From positions 1 to 14,779 of the forward strand of contig CAZWAP010000053.1 of NCBI GenBank assembly GCA_964632005.1: DNA of 14,779 nt. Reading direction: 5' to 3'. Each line of letters starts with the position of its first letter. The stretch's first letter is position 1. The position numbers and the translations under genes were made by a program. Origin of the DNA: CAZWAP01 sp964632005. Its GTDB lineage: Bacteria > Planctomycetota > Phycisphaerae > Sedimentisphaerales > Anaerobacaceae. This document shows positions 5,830 through 13,930 of this stretch, in pieces. The notes beneath the pieces were generated by a model. The model searched no databases. It saw nothing but the letters and a program-made list of their open reading frames with translations, and was not told the origin of the DNA.

Positions 5830-7296
5830 ATGAGAAATGAAACGTTTACCGCGATGCTTTGCATTATCGTTGTTTTGTCTTTGCCAGGATGCAAAGCAAC
5901 AGGAATGAACGTCGGGTATTCGGACAGTTCTGCCGAATCGAGCAAGGAACCGATCCGGCACTTAATGGGCAATCGCTTTCTTACATTCAGCACAGTCGTT
6001 CGTGTCCACCAGATCGAAGTTGCACGCGACAAGGCTCTCGGCGCGGATGAATCCTCCGTGCACACCCCCAAAGAGGCGCGAGCTTTTCGCGAAGCCATCG
6101 AAACAGGCTGGCCCGGCGCGCGCATCACGTGGGCGTTCAGTTGGCTGGCACTCAAAGACCAGCGGCCGAACTACCGTGAACTGAGGGAGCTGGTTGTTTC
6201 TTATCACAAGAAGTACGGCGATGAGATCACATTTATACCGGGGGGGTATTTTTCAAATATGTATAACACGCGTGAACAGGTCAATCGCGATTTGCATGAA
6301 GGTTTGGAGATGGTTTCGGATATGGTGGGCGGCGGATACCGTCCGCGGAGCGTTATCGCGGGTTTTCTATCTGCGGAAAATTTGCGATACTTAGCGGAAG
6401 AAGAGGATATTCATGTTTGCCAGGGCAATATCTGGAGCCAGTATGCCGTGGACAACGGTGACGGAGAAGGGTCTATTTCTTACCCTTACTACCCGTCGCG
6501 TGAACACTTTTGCAAGCCGGCTCAGGGTAAGGAAGACTTGATCGACTGCGTCAATCTTGACGGCTGGACGGTCGATTTTCTCAGTGCGAGATACTCCCAC
6601 CCGAGGATAATCAATGGGATTCACTGCGGGAGTCGTCAGGGTGTCGGCCCCATCGAGACACTCCTGAGGCAGGGCACCGAGGTGGGTATCAAGGAGATGT
6701 TGGCTACCACGGCGGCTCATTTCGATAAGGGTTTCGAGCTGAATAATTTTGCGTGGGTGACCACCATCTGGGAGATGAGTCTTGTTGAGGGCCGCAAGAT
6801 ATACGGTTATGAAGGGCGCAACGGGCTTGATGGGCTTGTGATATGGCTCTCTGAGATTCGCCGGCGCTGGCCGGATGCAAAGTGCATTACAATAGGGGAG
6901 TTCGGCCTGCTCTGGCGCGAGCATTTCAAGAACAACGACAAGATCAACTACCGCTTCGTGATGCGCGGGACAGGTGTATGCGGCTCCGAACCTGAACTGG
7001 AAATCCGATGGTTCATGAACAAGGATTTTCGCCTGGCCCTTTTGAGGGACTGGACATCCAACGGCCCGTGGAAGGTGATCGATTTCACCCGCTACGACCT
7101 GCCGGCCCACGAACCCGCCGATCCGAAACCAGGTCAACACGTCCGGAATTGGAGCCTGATGAACCGGCTCAACCAGAAGGGGACTCGACCACAGGACAAA
7201 CCAATCACAATAGGACAATTGAGCACCGACGAACTGGCAATAATCAAGCGGCGGTACCCGGAATTAGTAAAAGGCATCTCCAAGAAACGGGAATAG
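5830..7296 (+). CDS. DUF3863-like lipoprotein
   Basis: ATG 5830 follows AAGGGA at 5817-5822 and starts a clean lipoprotein signal: MRNETF, a hydrophobic core, then LPGC with the lipid-carrying Cys at 21. The in-frame start at 5746 would bury that signal. The mature protein is 468 residues. From about residue 48 the sequence (NRFLTFSTVVRVHQIEVARD) and later motifs (GARITWAFSWLALKDQR, IPGGYF, GFLSAENLRYL, VCQGNIWSQYAVDNGDGEG) match what I recall of DUF3863 proteins of Bacteroides and planctomycetes, with a second half like the companion DUF3864. The pattern of short conserved blocks ending in Trp, Glu and Asp suggests a barrel-type carbohydrate-active enzyme, perhaps related to polysaccharide deacetylases. 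That is inference, and no catalytic set is proven. It lies alone, with no sugar-use genes beside it in this window. Confidence 0.75.
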   Translation: MRNETFTAMLCIIVVLSLPGCKATGMNVGYSDSSAESSKEPIRHLMGNRFLTFSTVVRVHQIEVARDKALGADESSVHTPKEARAFREAIETGWPGARITWAFSWLALKDQRPNYRELRELVVSYHKKYGDEITFIPGGYFSNMYNTREQVNRDLHEGLEMVSDMVGGGYRPRSVIAGFLSAENLRYLAEEEDIHVCQGNIWSQYAVDNGDGEGSISYPYYPSREHFCKPAQGKEDLIDCVNLDGWTVDFLSARYSHPRIINGIHCGSRQGVGPIETLLRQGTEVGIKEMLATTAAHFDKGFELNNFAWVTTIWEMSLVEGRKIYGYEGRNGLDGLVIWLSEIRRRWPDAKCITIGEFGLLWREHFKNNDKINYRFVMRGTGVCGSEPELEIRWFMNKDFRLALLRDWTSNGPWKVIDFTRYDLPAHEPADPKPGQHVRNWSLMNRLNQKGTRPQDKPITIGQLSTDELAIIKRRYPELVKGISKKRE

Positions 7297-7376
7297 CAAG
7301 GTTGAGTGTACGTCGTAGGAACCGCTTTTCAGGTCCAATGGGAAATGTCGGGCTACGTGGATGGCAGGAGAGGCGA

Positions 7377-7487
7377 ATGAAGATGGCGCTGCTACTAATG
7401 ATGACCGGCATTGAAGCCTTAGAACCAGCAGGCGTTCTTGCAGCCGAACTGGTATCGCTTTCTCCGGGAACCACTGAAATTCGGTAG
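7377..7487 (+). CDS. possible 36-residue secreted or membrane peptide
   Basis: ATG 7377 follows a good AGGAGAGG-type site (7367-7374). The peptide starts MKMALLLMMTG and passes through VLAAELVSL, so it looks like a signal peptide with AxA-like cleavage and only about 14 residues left. It may be a true small peptide or a signal-peptide stub left by truncation of a larger gene. The preceding 80 bases and the region after hold no continuation in any frame that I recognise. Confidence 0.25.
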   Translation: MKMALLLMMTGIEALEPAGVLAAELVSLSPGTTEIR

Positions 7488-7547
7488 AAGCACGACGGTG
7501 GATCAAGGCGACTGATTAACTACTGCACCGAAGAGGTTTGGCCGGCA

Positions 7548-7570
7548 AGGGCCCTATCGGGTCCTGTTTT
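7548..7570 (+). terminator. rho-independent terminator-like hairpin
   Basis: AGGGCCC (7548-7554), loop TATC, GGGTCCT (7559-7565) form a 7-bp stem with one G-T pair, followed by GTTTT. It would insulate gyrA from transcription coming from the left. The rest of 7488-7771 shows no gene. Confidence 0.5.
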
Positions 7571-7771
7571 GCTTACCTGGCGCAGGGGGTGAGGGAGGTG
7601 ATGGTGGAAGTAAAGGGCGGTGTCTCCACACGGATAAGTGAGGGCTTATCGTGATCAGCGCGGGGGCGAAGGGCGGGCCCGGGGCTGAAGGGCAGGTCGG
7701 GGACGTCGAGGGGTCGAGTGCGCCGTCAAATCCGCCGCAATCTTTAGAGCGATTGCATAGCACGGCCGAGC

Positions 7772-7800
7772 TTGACAGGTGGGCCCGGGGGGCATACCAT
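7772..7800 (+). promoter_or_regulatory. gyrA promoter, sigma70-type
   Basis: A perfect TTGACA (7772-7777), a 17-base GC-rich spacer and TACCAT (7795-7800) precede gyrA by 53 bases. The -10 overlaps a dyad CATACC (7793-7798) / GGTATG (7807-7812). gyrA promoters in several bacteria respond to supercoiling through the -10 and discriminator region. Whether this one does cannot be told from sequence. Confidence 0.6.
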
Positions 7801-7853
7801 AGGGCGGGTATGGTCCGGCCGACGACGGATCTGATTGGGGAACCAGAACCTTT

Positions 7854-10481
7854 ATGAAAAGAAAGCAGAGCCCAACGGAACGTTTCGAGGATAAGCAAAT
7901 CCTCGAGGAGCTGAAGAACTCTTACCTCAATTACGCTATGAGCGTGATAGTCTCGCGCGCCCTGCCGGACGTCAGGGACGGCTTGAAACCCTCCCAGCGG
8001 CGGATTCTGGTGGCGATGAACGACCTGAACCTGGGGCCGCGTAGCAAGCATCGCAAGTGCGCCAAGATCGTTGGGGATACCAGCGGAAACTACCACCCTC
8101 ATGGCGACCAGGCCACCTACGGCACGCTTGTCCGACTGGGGCAGGACTGGAACATGCGATACCCGCTGGTTGACCCACAGGGCAATTTCGGGAGCATAGA
8201 CGCGGACCCGCCGGCCGCGATGAGGTACACCGAGGCCCGGATGACGGCGGCGGCGGCGGATATGCTCGAAGATATCAACTACGAGACGGTGGATTTCGTT
8301 CCCAACTACGACGAGACCAGAACCGAGCCGGTGGTACTGCCCTCGAAGTTCCCGAACCTGCTGGTCAACGGCTCGACGGGGATCGCCGTCGGGATGGCAA
8401 CGAACATCGCCCCGCACAACATAACGGAGGTGTGCGAGGCCCTGCTGCTGGTCATAAACGACCCTGGGTGCGGCTTCAAGGAGCTAATGAAGGTGCTGCC
8501 CGGGCCGGACTTTCCCACCGGCGGCATCATCTGCGGAAAAGAGGGGATAGTGGAGGCGTATACCACGGGCAAAGGCCATCTCACCGTCAGGGGGAAGGTG
8601 GAAATCGAGACGACCAAGCGAGGCAGAGACCGGATAGTGATCAGCGAAATTCCGTATATGGTCGTCAAGACAACCATCGTGGCCAAGATAGCCGAGTGCG
8701 TGCAGAACGGCACCATTGCGGAGGTTGCTGATGTCCGCGACGAGTCGGACAGGCACGGGCTGAGAATCGTGGTCGAGCTCAAGAAGGAGGCTGACCCAGA
8801 GGTTGCACTGAACAAACTGTACCGGTACACGCCTCTCCAGAGTACGTTCGCCATCGCGAATATCGCGCTGGTCAACAACCGGCCTGAAACCCTGAATATA
8901 CGGGAGATGCTCGACTGCTTCCTTGAACACCGGAAGACCGTCGTGCGAAGGCGAAGCCGGTTCCTCCTGAAGAAGGCCAGGAACAGGGCGCATATCCTGG
9001 AGGGGCTGCTGCTGGCCGTCAGCGACATCGACGAGATCATCGAGCTGATAAAGAGATCTCCCGATGCGCCGACGGCGAAGCTCGGCCTGATGAAGAAGCC
9101 GCTGCGACTGGGTGAAGCGGCCACCCTGAAGAAGATTTTGCCCAAGGCCTTCGTAGCTGAGAAGCGAAAGGGCAAGCATTACCTCACGGGGCCGCAGGCG
9201 GACGCAATACTTACGATGCAGCTGCAGCGGCTCACCGGGCTGGAGATGGAAAAGTTGGCCCGCGAATACGCCGACCTGAGCGAGCAGATAGAAGGATACG
9301 AGGCGATATTGGCCAGCGAGGCGGTCCTTATGGACGTCATCCGTGAGGATATCTATGAAATCAAAGAGAAGTACGGCGACGCGAGGCGCACGCGGATCAC
9401 GGCCGCGGTCGGGACCTTCGACGCCGAGGACCTGATCGCCGAAGAAGAGGTGGTGGTCACCGTGAGCCACGACGGGTATATCAAGCGAATGCCGATCGAT
9501 ACCTACCGCAGGCAGGGTCGCGGCGGCAAGGGGGTTATAGGTTCGGTTACAAAGGAAGGAGACTTCATCGAGCATCTTTTTGTCGCCTCGACTCACGACT
9601 ACCTGCTGATCTTCACGAATCGAGGCCGATGCTACTGGCTGAAGGTCTACGACGTCCCGAGTATGTCGCGGCAGAGCAAGGGGCGGAACGTGGTAAACCT
9701 GCTGCGGCTCGGCAACCAGCAGATCGCGTCGATTATCAACGTCAGCAGCTTCGAGCCCGGGCCGGAGGGGTCGGAGCGTCAGCTGGTCATGGCGACCAAG
9801 AACGGGATCGTCAAGAAGACGAGGCTCTCGGCGTACAGCAACCCGAGGTCCACCGGCGTGATTGCGATAAACCTGGACCCCAACGACGACCTTATCGATG
9901 TTGCGCTGACAACCGGGCGGGATCATATCGTCCTCGGGACGCGGGAGGGGATGACGATCCGCTTCGACGAGGCTGAGGTTCGGTCGATGGGTCGGGCATC
10001 CCGAGGGGTCAGGGGTATCCGGCTGCGCGGTGGAGACGTGGTCGTCGGAATGGTGATCGTGGAGGAGAAGGCCTCCCTGTTCACGGTGTGCGAAAACGGC
10101 TACGGCAAGCGTACAGGCCTCGAGAGCTACCGACCGCAGAGCCGCGGCGGCGTCGGACTGAAGAACATAAAGACGACGGCCCGAAATGGGAAGGTTGTCG
10201 CGCTCAAGGCGGTGCACAGCAACGACGATTTGATGATGATCACCGCCAACGGAATGGTCATAAGAACCGGACTGGACCGGATCCGTTCTATCGGCAGAAA
10301 CACGCAGGGTGTGCGGCTTATCAAGCTAAAGCCGGACGACAAGCTCGTAGCTGCCGAGAAGATAGCGGCCGAGCAGCCAGGCGGCTCTGCCGGGGGCAGA
10401 GCCGGCGGATCCGACCGGGCTCAACCGAAGAAACGGGCGGCTACCAGGAAGAAAGCGGCCACAAAGCGCAAAGGCAAATGA
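7854..10481 (+). CDS. gyrA: DNA gyrase subunit A
   Basis: This 875-residue protein is the breakage-reunion subunit of gyrase, which with GyrB introduces negative supercoils. All landmarks are in place: the N-terminal LKNSYLNYAMSVIVSRALPD block (20-39), PSQRRIL (46-52), HPHGDQATYG (81-90) and the catalytic tyrosine Y125 in AAMRYTEAR. The GyrA box QGRGGKG is at 554-560. It opens a C-terminal beta-pinwheel with recurring blade motifs such as NGIVKKTRLSAY and NGYGKRTGLESYR. The box marks it as GyrA rather than ParC, although its second residue is Gly instead of Arg. Quinolone-contact positions equivalent to E. coli Ser83 and Asp87 are Gln86 and Gly90. The tail after about residue 840 is Gly/Ala-rich and then very basic (KKRAATRKKAATKRKGK). 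The start has no strong ribosome-binding site but fits the family N-terminus. The stop overlaps the next start. Confidence 0.97.
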   Translation: MKRKQSPTERFEDKQILEELKNSYLNYAMSVIVSRALPDVRDGLKPSQRRILVAMNDLNLGPRSKHRKCAKIVGDTSGNYHPHGDQATYGTLVRLGQDWNMRYPLVDPQGNFGSIDADPPAAMRYTEARMTAAAADMLEDINYETVDFVPNYDETRTEPVVLPSKFPNLLVNGSTGIAVGMATNIAPHNITEVCEALLLVINDPGCGFKELMKVLPGPDFPTGGIICGKEGIVEAYTTGKGHLTVRGKVEIETTKRGRDRIVISEIPYMVVKTTIVAKIAECVQNGTIAEVADVRDESDRHGLRIVVELKKEADPEVALNKLYRYTPLQSTFAIANIALVNNRPETLNIREMLDCFLEHRKTVVRRRSRFLLKKARNRAHILEGLLLAVSDIDEIIELIKRSPDAPTAKLGLMKKPLRLGEAATLKKILPKAFVAEKRKGKHYLTGPQADAILTMQLQRLTGLEMEKLAREYADLSEQIEGYEAILASEAVLMDVIREDIYEIKEKYGDARRTRITAAVGTFDAEDLIAEEEVVVTVSHDGYIKRMPIDTYRRQGRGGKGVIGSVTKEGDFIEHLFVASTHDYLLIFTNRGRCYWLKVYDVPSMSRQSKGRNVVNLLRLGNQQIASIINVSSFEPGPEGSERQLVMATKNGIVKKTRLSAYSNPRSTGVIAINLDPNDDLIDVALTTGRDHIVLGTREGMTIRFDEAEVRSMGRASRGVRGIRLRGGDVVVGMVIVEEKASLFTVCENGYGKRTGLESYRPQSRGGVGLKNIKTTARNGKVVALKAVHSNDDLMMITANGMVIRTGLDRIRSIGRNTQGVRLIKLKPDDKLVAAEKIAAEQPGGSAGGRAGGSDRAQPKKRAATRKKAATKRKGK

Positions 10482-11524
10482 GGCGTCAAGGAAAAGCTGT
10501 GGTGGGCGCCAGGACCGGCGGTACGTCCGGGGGGGCGATATACGTGGTCGCCGGCAAGGACCGGCCGCTCGTTGATGCGGAGGTGCGCCGCTTGCTCGAC
10601 GAACTGATAGAACCTTCGGAGAGGGCTACCGGCCTGCTTGACCTCGACGGCAGGTGCGTGGTTGCGGCGGATGTGCTCGACGAGCTGCGGACAGTGCCTT
10701 TTCTGAGCGGGCGGCGGGTGGTGGTTGTTCGCAACGCCGATACATTCGTATCCGGCAACCGCGGGTTGCTCGAGGGTTATTTCGAGTCTCCCTGCCGGAC
10801 CGGTGTTCTCGTTCTTGTCGTGGAGAGCTGGCCTGCCAATACGAGGTTGGCCCGGAAGCTCGCGGAGACCGGCGTCCTGTTGGCGGTGCGGCAGCCGCGC
10901 TACCCGGAGATGCTCTCTCGGCTGAAGGGGTACGCCCTGGAGGCGCACGGCAAGAAACTCGCTGGCGACGCCGCCAGGCTGCTGATCGAGCTGAGCGGGC
11001 GTGACCTGTGCCGGCTGTACGGTGAGATTGACAAGCTGGCGCTGTATGCCGCGGAGCGTCCGGCGATAACGATGGGCGAGGTGGAATCGCTGGTGGGGCA
11101 CAACCGGGTCTTCGGGGCCTTTGAGGTGATCGACGCCGTGCTCAACGACGACCTGAGGCGTGCCCTGCGGCGTCTGCGGGTAATGTTTGCGGCGGACAGG
11201 TCGGCCGAGTACATGGTCGTGGGGGCGTTTGCCTTTCACCTGCGGAGGATGTTCCGGGCCAGGGCGCTGTTAGAAGGCGGGAGCAGGCCGGATGATATAG
11301 CATCGCGGCTGGGGATACGGTCGAACAAGCAGGGGTTCCTGGCTCAGCTGCGTGCGATCTCGCTGGAGGGGCTCGGGGGGCTGCTGGCGAGATTGGGACA
11401 GATGGATTTCGAAATAAAGACGGGGCGAACGAGCGCTTCTCTTGCGATCGAGCGCTTCGTGCTGGATATGCTCACGAGCGATGCCGGCGGAGCGGAGCGG
11501 CCGGGGGGCAGGTGCGTCCGGTAA
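10478..11524 (+). CDS. holA: DNA polymerase III delta subunit
   Basis: This 348-residue protein starts at ATG 10478, overlapping the gyrA stop as ATGA. The frame is open further upstream inside gyrA, but the family length (about 340) and the position of the first conserved block support this start. HolA is the wrench subunit of the clamp loader: it opens the beta sliding clamp and loads it with DnaX and HolB. Family blocks seen are IYVVAGKDRPLVDAEVRRLL near the N-terminus, then VLDELRTVPFLSGRRVVVVRNAD, the counterpart of the L(R/T)xxPFFxxRR(L/V)VxVxxxD stretch. The helical middle contains SGRDLCRLYGEIDKLALYA, and the C-terminal collar contains LRRALRRLRVMFA and KTGRTSASLAIERFVLDML. The ATGA overlap implies translational coupling to gyrA. 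It converges on a kinase gene with only 14 bases between the stops. Confidence 0.88.
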   Translation: MRRQGKAVVGARTGGTSGGAIYVVAGKDRPLVDAEVRRLLDELIEPSERATGLLDLDGRCVVAADVLDELRTVPFLSGRRVVVVRNADTFVSGNRGLLEGYFESPCRTGVLVLVVESWPANTRLARKLAETGVLLAVRQPRYPEMLSRLKGYALEAHGKKLAGDAARLLIELSGRDLCRLYGEIDKLALYAAERPAITMGEVESLVGHNRVFGAFEVIDAVLNDDLRRALRRLRVMFAADRSAEYMVVGAFAFHLRRMFRARALLEGGSRPDDIASRLGIRSNKQGFLAQLRAISLEGLGGLLARLGQMDFEIKTGRTSASLAIERFVLDMLTSDAGGAERPGGRCVR

Positions 11525-11538
11525 GTGTCCTGGAGGTA

Positions 11539-13494
11539 TTAGGGTTGCGGCTGGTGGGGGCGGGCCGGCCGTTCCGGCTTGAAGTACTTACGCACGACTG
11601 CCAGCAGCTGGGCCCGGTCGATAGGCTTGGCTATGTAGTCGGTGCATCCGGCGACGATGCACTTGCGGTCGTTGCCGACCATCGCGTCGGCGGTAAGCGC
11701 GACTATCGGCGTTTCAAGGCCCTTTTCACGAAGGAGCCGCGTGGCCTTGTAGCCGTCCATCTGGGGCATATGGATGTCCATAAAGATCAGATCGAACTGC
11801 TCGGTGGATGCCTTTTGCACCGCCTCGGCGCCATCCTTGACCAAGCTGACCTGGAAACCCATCCTCTCCAGCAAGAGCTTTGTCAGGATCTGGTTCGTAG
11901 GGGTGTCCTCGGCGACGAGAACTCGGCCGTTAAAGGTCATCTCGGCCTGGCCCGGCTGGTGAACTTTTCGGGGGCGTTTATCTGCTGCGGAGGGCGCGGC
12001 GTGGAGCGAGCCGGTCCGGTCGCCGGCAGGGACTACGAGCGAGAAGACCGAGCCTTCGCCGGGCCTGCTGGTCAGGCTGAGCCTTCCGCCCAGAAGGCTT
12101 ACAAGCTGCTTTGTAATCGCCAGGCCGAGGCCTGCTCTACCGGGCGTACAGGGTCTATCCTTGTGGGCCCGGGCGAAGGCGTTGAATATGTCCTGCTGCT
12201 GCTGGGGCGGAATTCCGATGCCCGTGTCTTCAACGTCGAAGCGGACGAAGGCCCTTTGGCCGTCCTTCTCGAGGTTAACGTTGATGAAAACGTGTCCCTC
12301 ATCGGTAAATCTTATCGCGTTGCCGACAAGATTGAGCAGGCACTGGCGGAGCCGGCGGCTGTCGGTAGGGATACGTGAGGGTAGTTCGGGGTTCGTGTTG
12401 ACCTGGAACTGGAGGCCCTTCTGCTCGGCCTGGGGGCGGAGTATCGACTCGACCGAGCTGAGCAGTCGCGTCAGCGAACAGTCGGCGATTTCTATCTTAA
12501 ACTTACCGGCCTCGATGTTTGAGAGGTCGAGTATGTCGTCGATGGTTGTCAGCAGAGTCTCAGCCGATTGCCTGATTATCTCGACGTACTCCTTCTGCTC
12601 AGGCGGGAGGTTCTCGTCGGCCAGGACCTCCGTGAAACCGACGATCGCGTTCAGTGGCGTTCGGATCTCGTAGCTCATACTGGCCAAGAAATCGCTCTTG
12701 GCGTGGCTTGCTGCCTCGGCCTTTTTGGCCATCTGGTTGGCCCGTTCAATCGAACGCTGGAGCTGCCGGTTGATCTGCCTGATGCTTTGCTCGGCCTGTC
12801 GCTGCCAGGCAATATGCCTGTGGATACGCAGGAGTAGGCAGGGCCAGATGGCAACCAGCGCGAGCATGCTGGCTGTGACCAGGATGGAGTGCCGGGTGGT
12901 CTGGCCGAGAAGAGCGTTCTGTCCGGCCGTGGTGTGGTCCTTGACAAGCTCGGCGATCTCGCGGATATAGTCTGCACAAAGGCGTTTGTTCGCCTGATAT
13001 TGCTCGGAAGATAGCAGTTCTGCGGCGTCTTTTGGCCGGCCCTGGCGGACCATTTCGAAGACCTGTTTGTCCATCTGGAGCGACTTCTTATTGGCCGCAT
13101 CAAGCTCGCGCAGCGTTTTGCTCTGTGGCAGGAGTTCGCCGAGTTGCTGGAGGGAGTCGCTGAGCCTGGGCTCGTACTGCTTGTGCCGCGCCTCGTGCTG
13201 GGGATCGCCGGTAGCCGCTGCAAGCCGGGCCGAACCTGTTAGGACCTCGTTGTAATATATTAGATTGTCGGTCTGCTGGCGGGCGGCTAACTGCTCTCGA
13301 AAAGCCCTCCTGATATCCTTGTAGTTTTGCCATTCCTCGATGGCCATGTACCCGAGCAGCAGCGCTATCGCAATCGCCGGGGCGAATAACAGAAGCGGAA
13401 ACCCAACGCCAGATCTCGCAGATTGACTCTCACCGGCTGCCGCCTCGTCCCAGGTTTCACCGATTTTGGCCTCGTTTATGCCGGTCATAAGCAA
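11539..13494 (-). CDS. membrane hybrid histidine kinase with receiver domain, phosphoacceptor His replaced by Tyr
   Basis: This is a 651-residue sensor. The start ATG at 13494 follows AAGGGG seven bases upstream. Transmembrane helices lie at about 31-51 and 203-223 and enclose an all-helical sensor region of about 150 residues (likely a four-helix bundle). A coiled linker (230-265) leads to HisKA. The H-box reads SDFLASMSYEIRTPLNAIVGF, so the usual His is Tyr275 (codon TAC). The HATPase domain looks complete: N-box around Asn388/Asn392, G1 DTGIGIP (423-429) and G2 GLGLAI (455-460). A receiver domain follows (about 523-640) with Glu529/Asp530, phosphoacceptor Asp573 in MDIHMPQMDG, Thr601 and Lys623. 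No output domain is present. Without the His, classical autophosphorylation and relay to Asp573 should fail, unless the Tyr is used or another kinase feeds the receiver. The gene stands alone. Confidence 0.93.
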   Translation of the reverse strand: MLMTGINEAKIGETWDEAAAGESQSARSGVGFPLLLFAPAIAIALLLGYMAIEEWQNYKDIRRAFREQLAARQQTDNLIYYNEVLTGSARLAAATGDPQHEARHKQYEPRLSDSLQQLGELLPQSKTLRELDAANKKSLQMDKQVFEMVRQGRPKDAAELLSSEQYQANKRLCADYIREIAELVKDHTTAGQNALLGQTTRHSILVTASMLALVAIWPCLLLRIHRHIAWQRQAEQSIRQINRQLQRSIERANQMAKKAEAASHAKSDFLASMSYEIRTPLNAIVGFTEVLADENLPPEQKEYVEIIRQSAETLLTTIDDILDLSNIEAGKFKIEIADCSLTRLLSSVESILRPQAEQKGLQFQVNTNPELPSRIPTDSRRLRQCLLNLVGNAIRFTDEGHVFINVNLEKDGQRAFVRFDVEDTGIGIPPQQQQDIFNAFARAHKDRPCTPGRAGLGLAITKQLVSLLGGRLSLTSRPGEGSVFSLVVPAGDRTGSLHAAPSAADKRPRKVHQPGQAEMTFNGRVLVAEDTPTNQILTKLLLERMGFQVSLVKDGAEAVQKASTEQFDLIFMDIHMPQMDGYKATRLLREKGLETPIVALTADAMVGNDRKCIVAGCTDYIAKPIDRAQLLAVVRKYFKPERPARPHQPQP

Positions 13495-13770
13495 ACCCCT
13501 TAACCGATTTTTGCTTCAGCTGTCGTCGATAGAGCTGGCCTCGCCGCCTTAGTCGATAACCGGGGAGGGAGCCGGCCGCTTGACCTGCCGGCAGGCGTGG
13601 GTCTCAAGATAGGGCTCGGAGCCTCATATCGGGCCCGGCCTGGCCCACCGCGACTGACCGCTGCGGGGCTGGGCTTGATAAGCGTGCTTCTGGTCGACAT
13701 TCTACTGGCCTCTCTGCTCGTCGGGCCTACGGTTAGATATCCTCTTGGGCGCTGGTCTGCTGTGCCGGCT

Positions 13771-13791
13771 GCCGGGCCTTGTAGGCCTGGC
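13771..13791. repeat. strong hairpin, 9-bp stem
   Basis: GCCGGGCCT, loop TGT, AGGCCTGGC: nine pairs including one G-T, followed on the plus strand by TTAATC. It is terminator-like on neither strand, as there is no real T-tract. Role unknown. Confidence 0.5.
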
Positions 13792-13912
13792 TTAATCATC
13801 GGTGTTCCCGTTAGAGTGGATGAGTCTGTTTCTCCGCCGGGCCGGCGGTGTGCGTTATAAGCGGGTGTTGGGAGCTCTGGCAGCTTTTTCTCGGTCGTAT
13901 CCGCTCAACAAT

Positions 13913-13930
13913 CCTGTTCGAAAGAACAGG
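13913..13930. repeat. perfect hairpin/palindrome TGTTC-N4-GAACA
   Basis: CCTGTTC, GAAA, GAACAGG: a 7-bp perfect stem capped by a GNRA-type GAAA loop. Read as DNA, its core (13915-13928) is the palindrome TGTTC-N4-GAACA, similar to the LexA box I recall for Verrucomicrobiota, a related phylum. It lies about 800 bases before lexA and about 420 bases from the kinase start, so a regulatory role is uncertain. Confidence 0.5.

Noticed and set aside
7651..7857. 68-codon ORF ending in ATGA overlap with the gyrA start
   Set aside because: It spans the predicted gyrA promoter, starts with GTG without a good ribosome-binding site, and its Gly/Pro-rich sequence looks like chance translation of GC-rich DNA.
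8306..10217. Long minus-strand open frames under gyrA (and similar ones under holA, the prepilin and the kinase)
   Set aside because: They are antisense shadows of high-GC coding genes; the translations are low in conserved features while the plus-strand protein is unmistakable.
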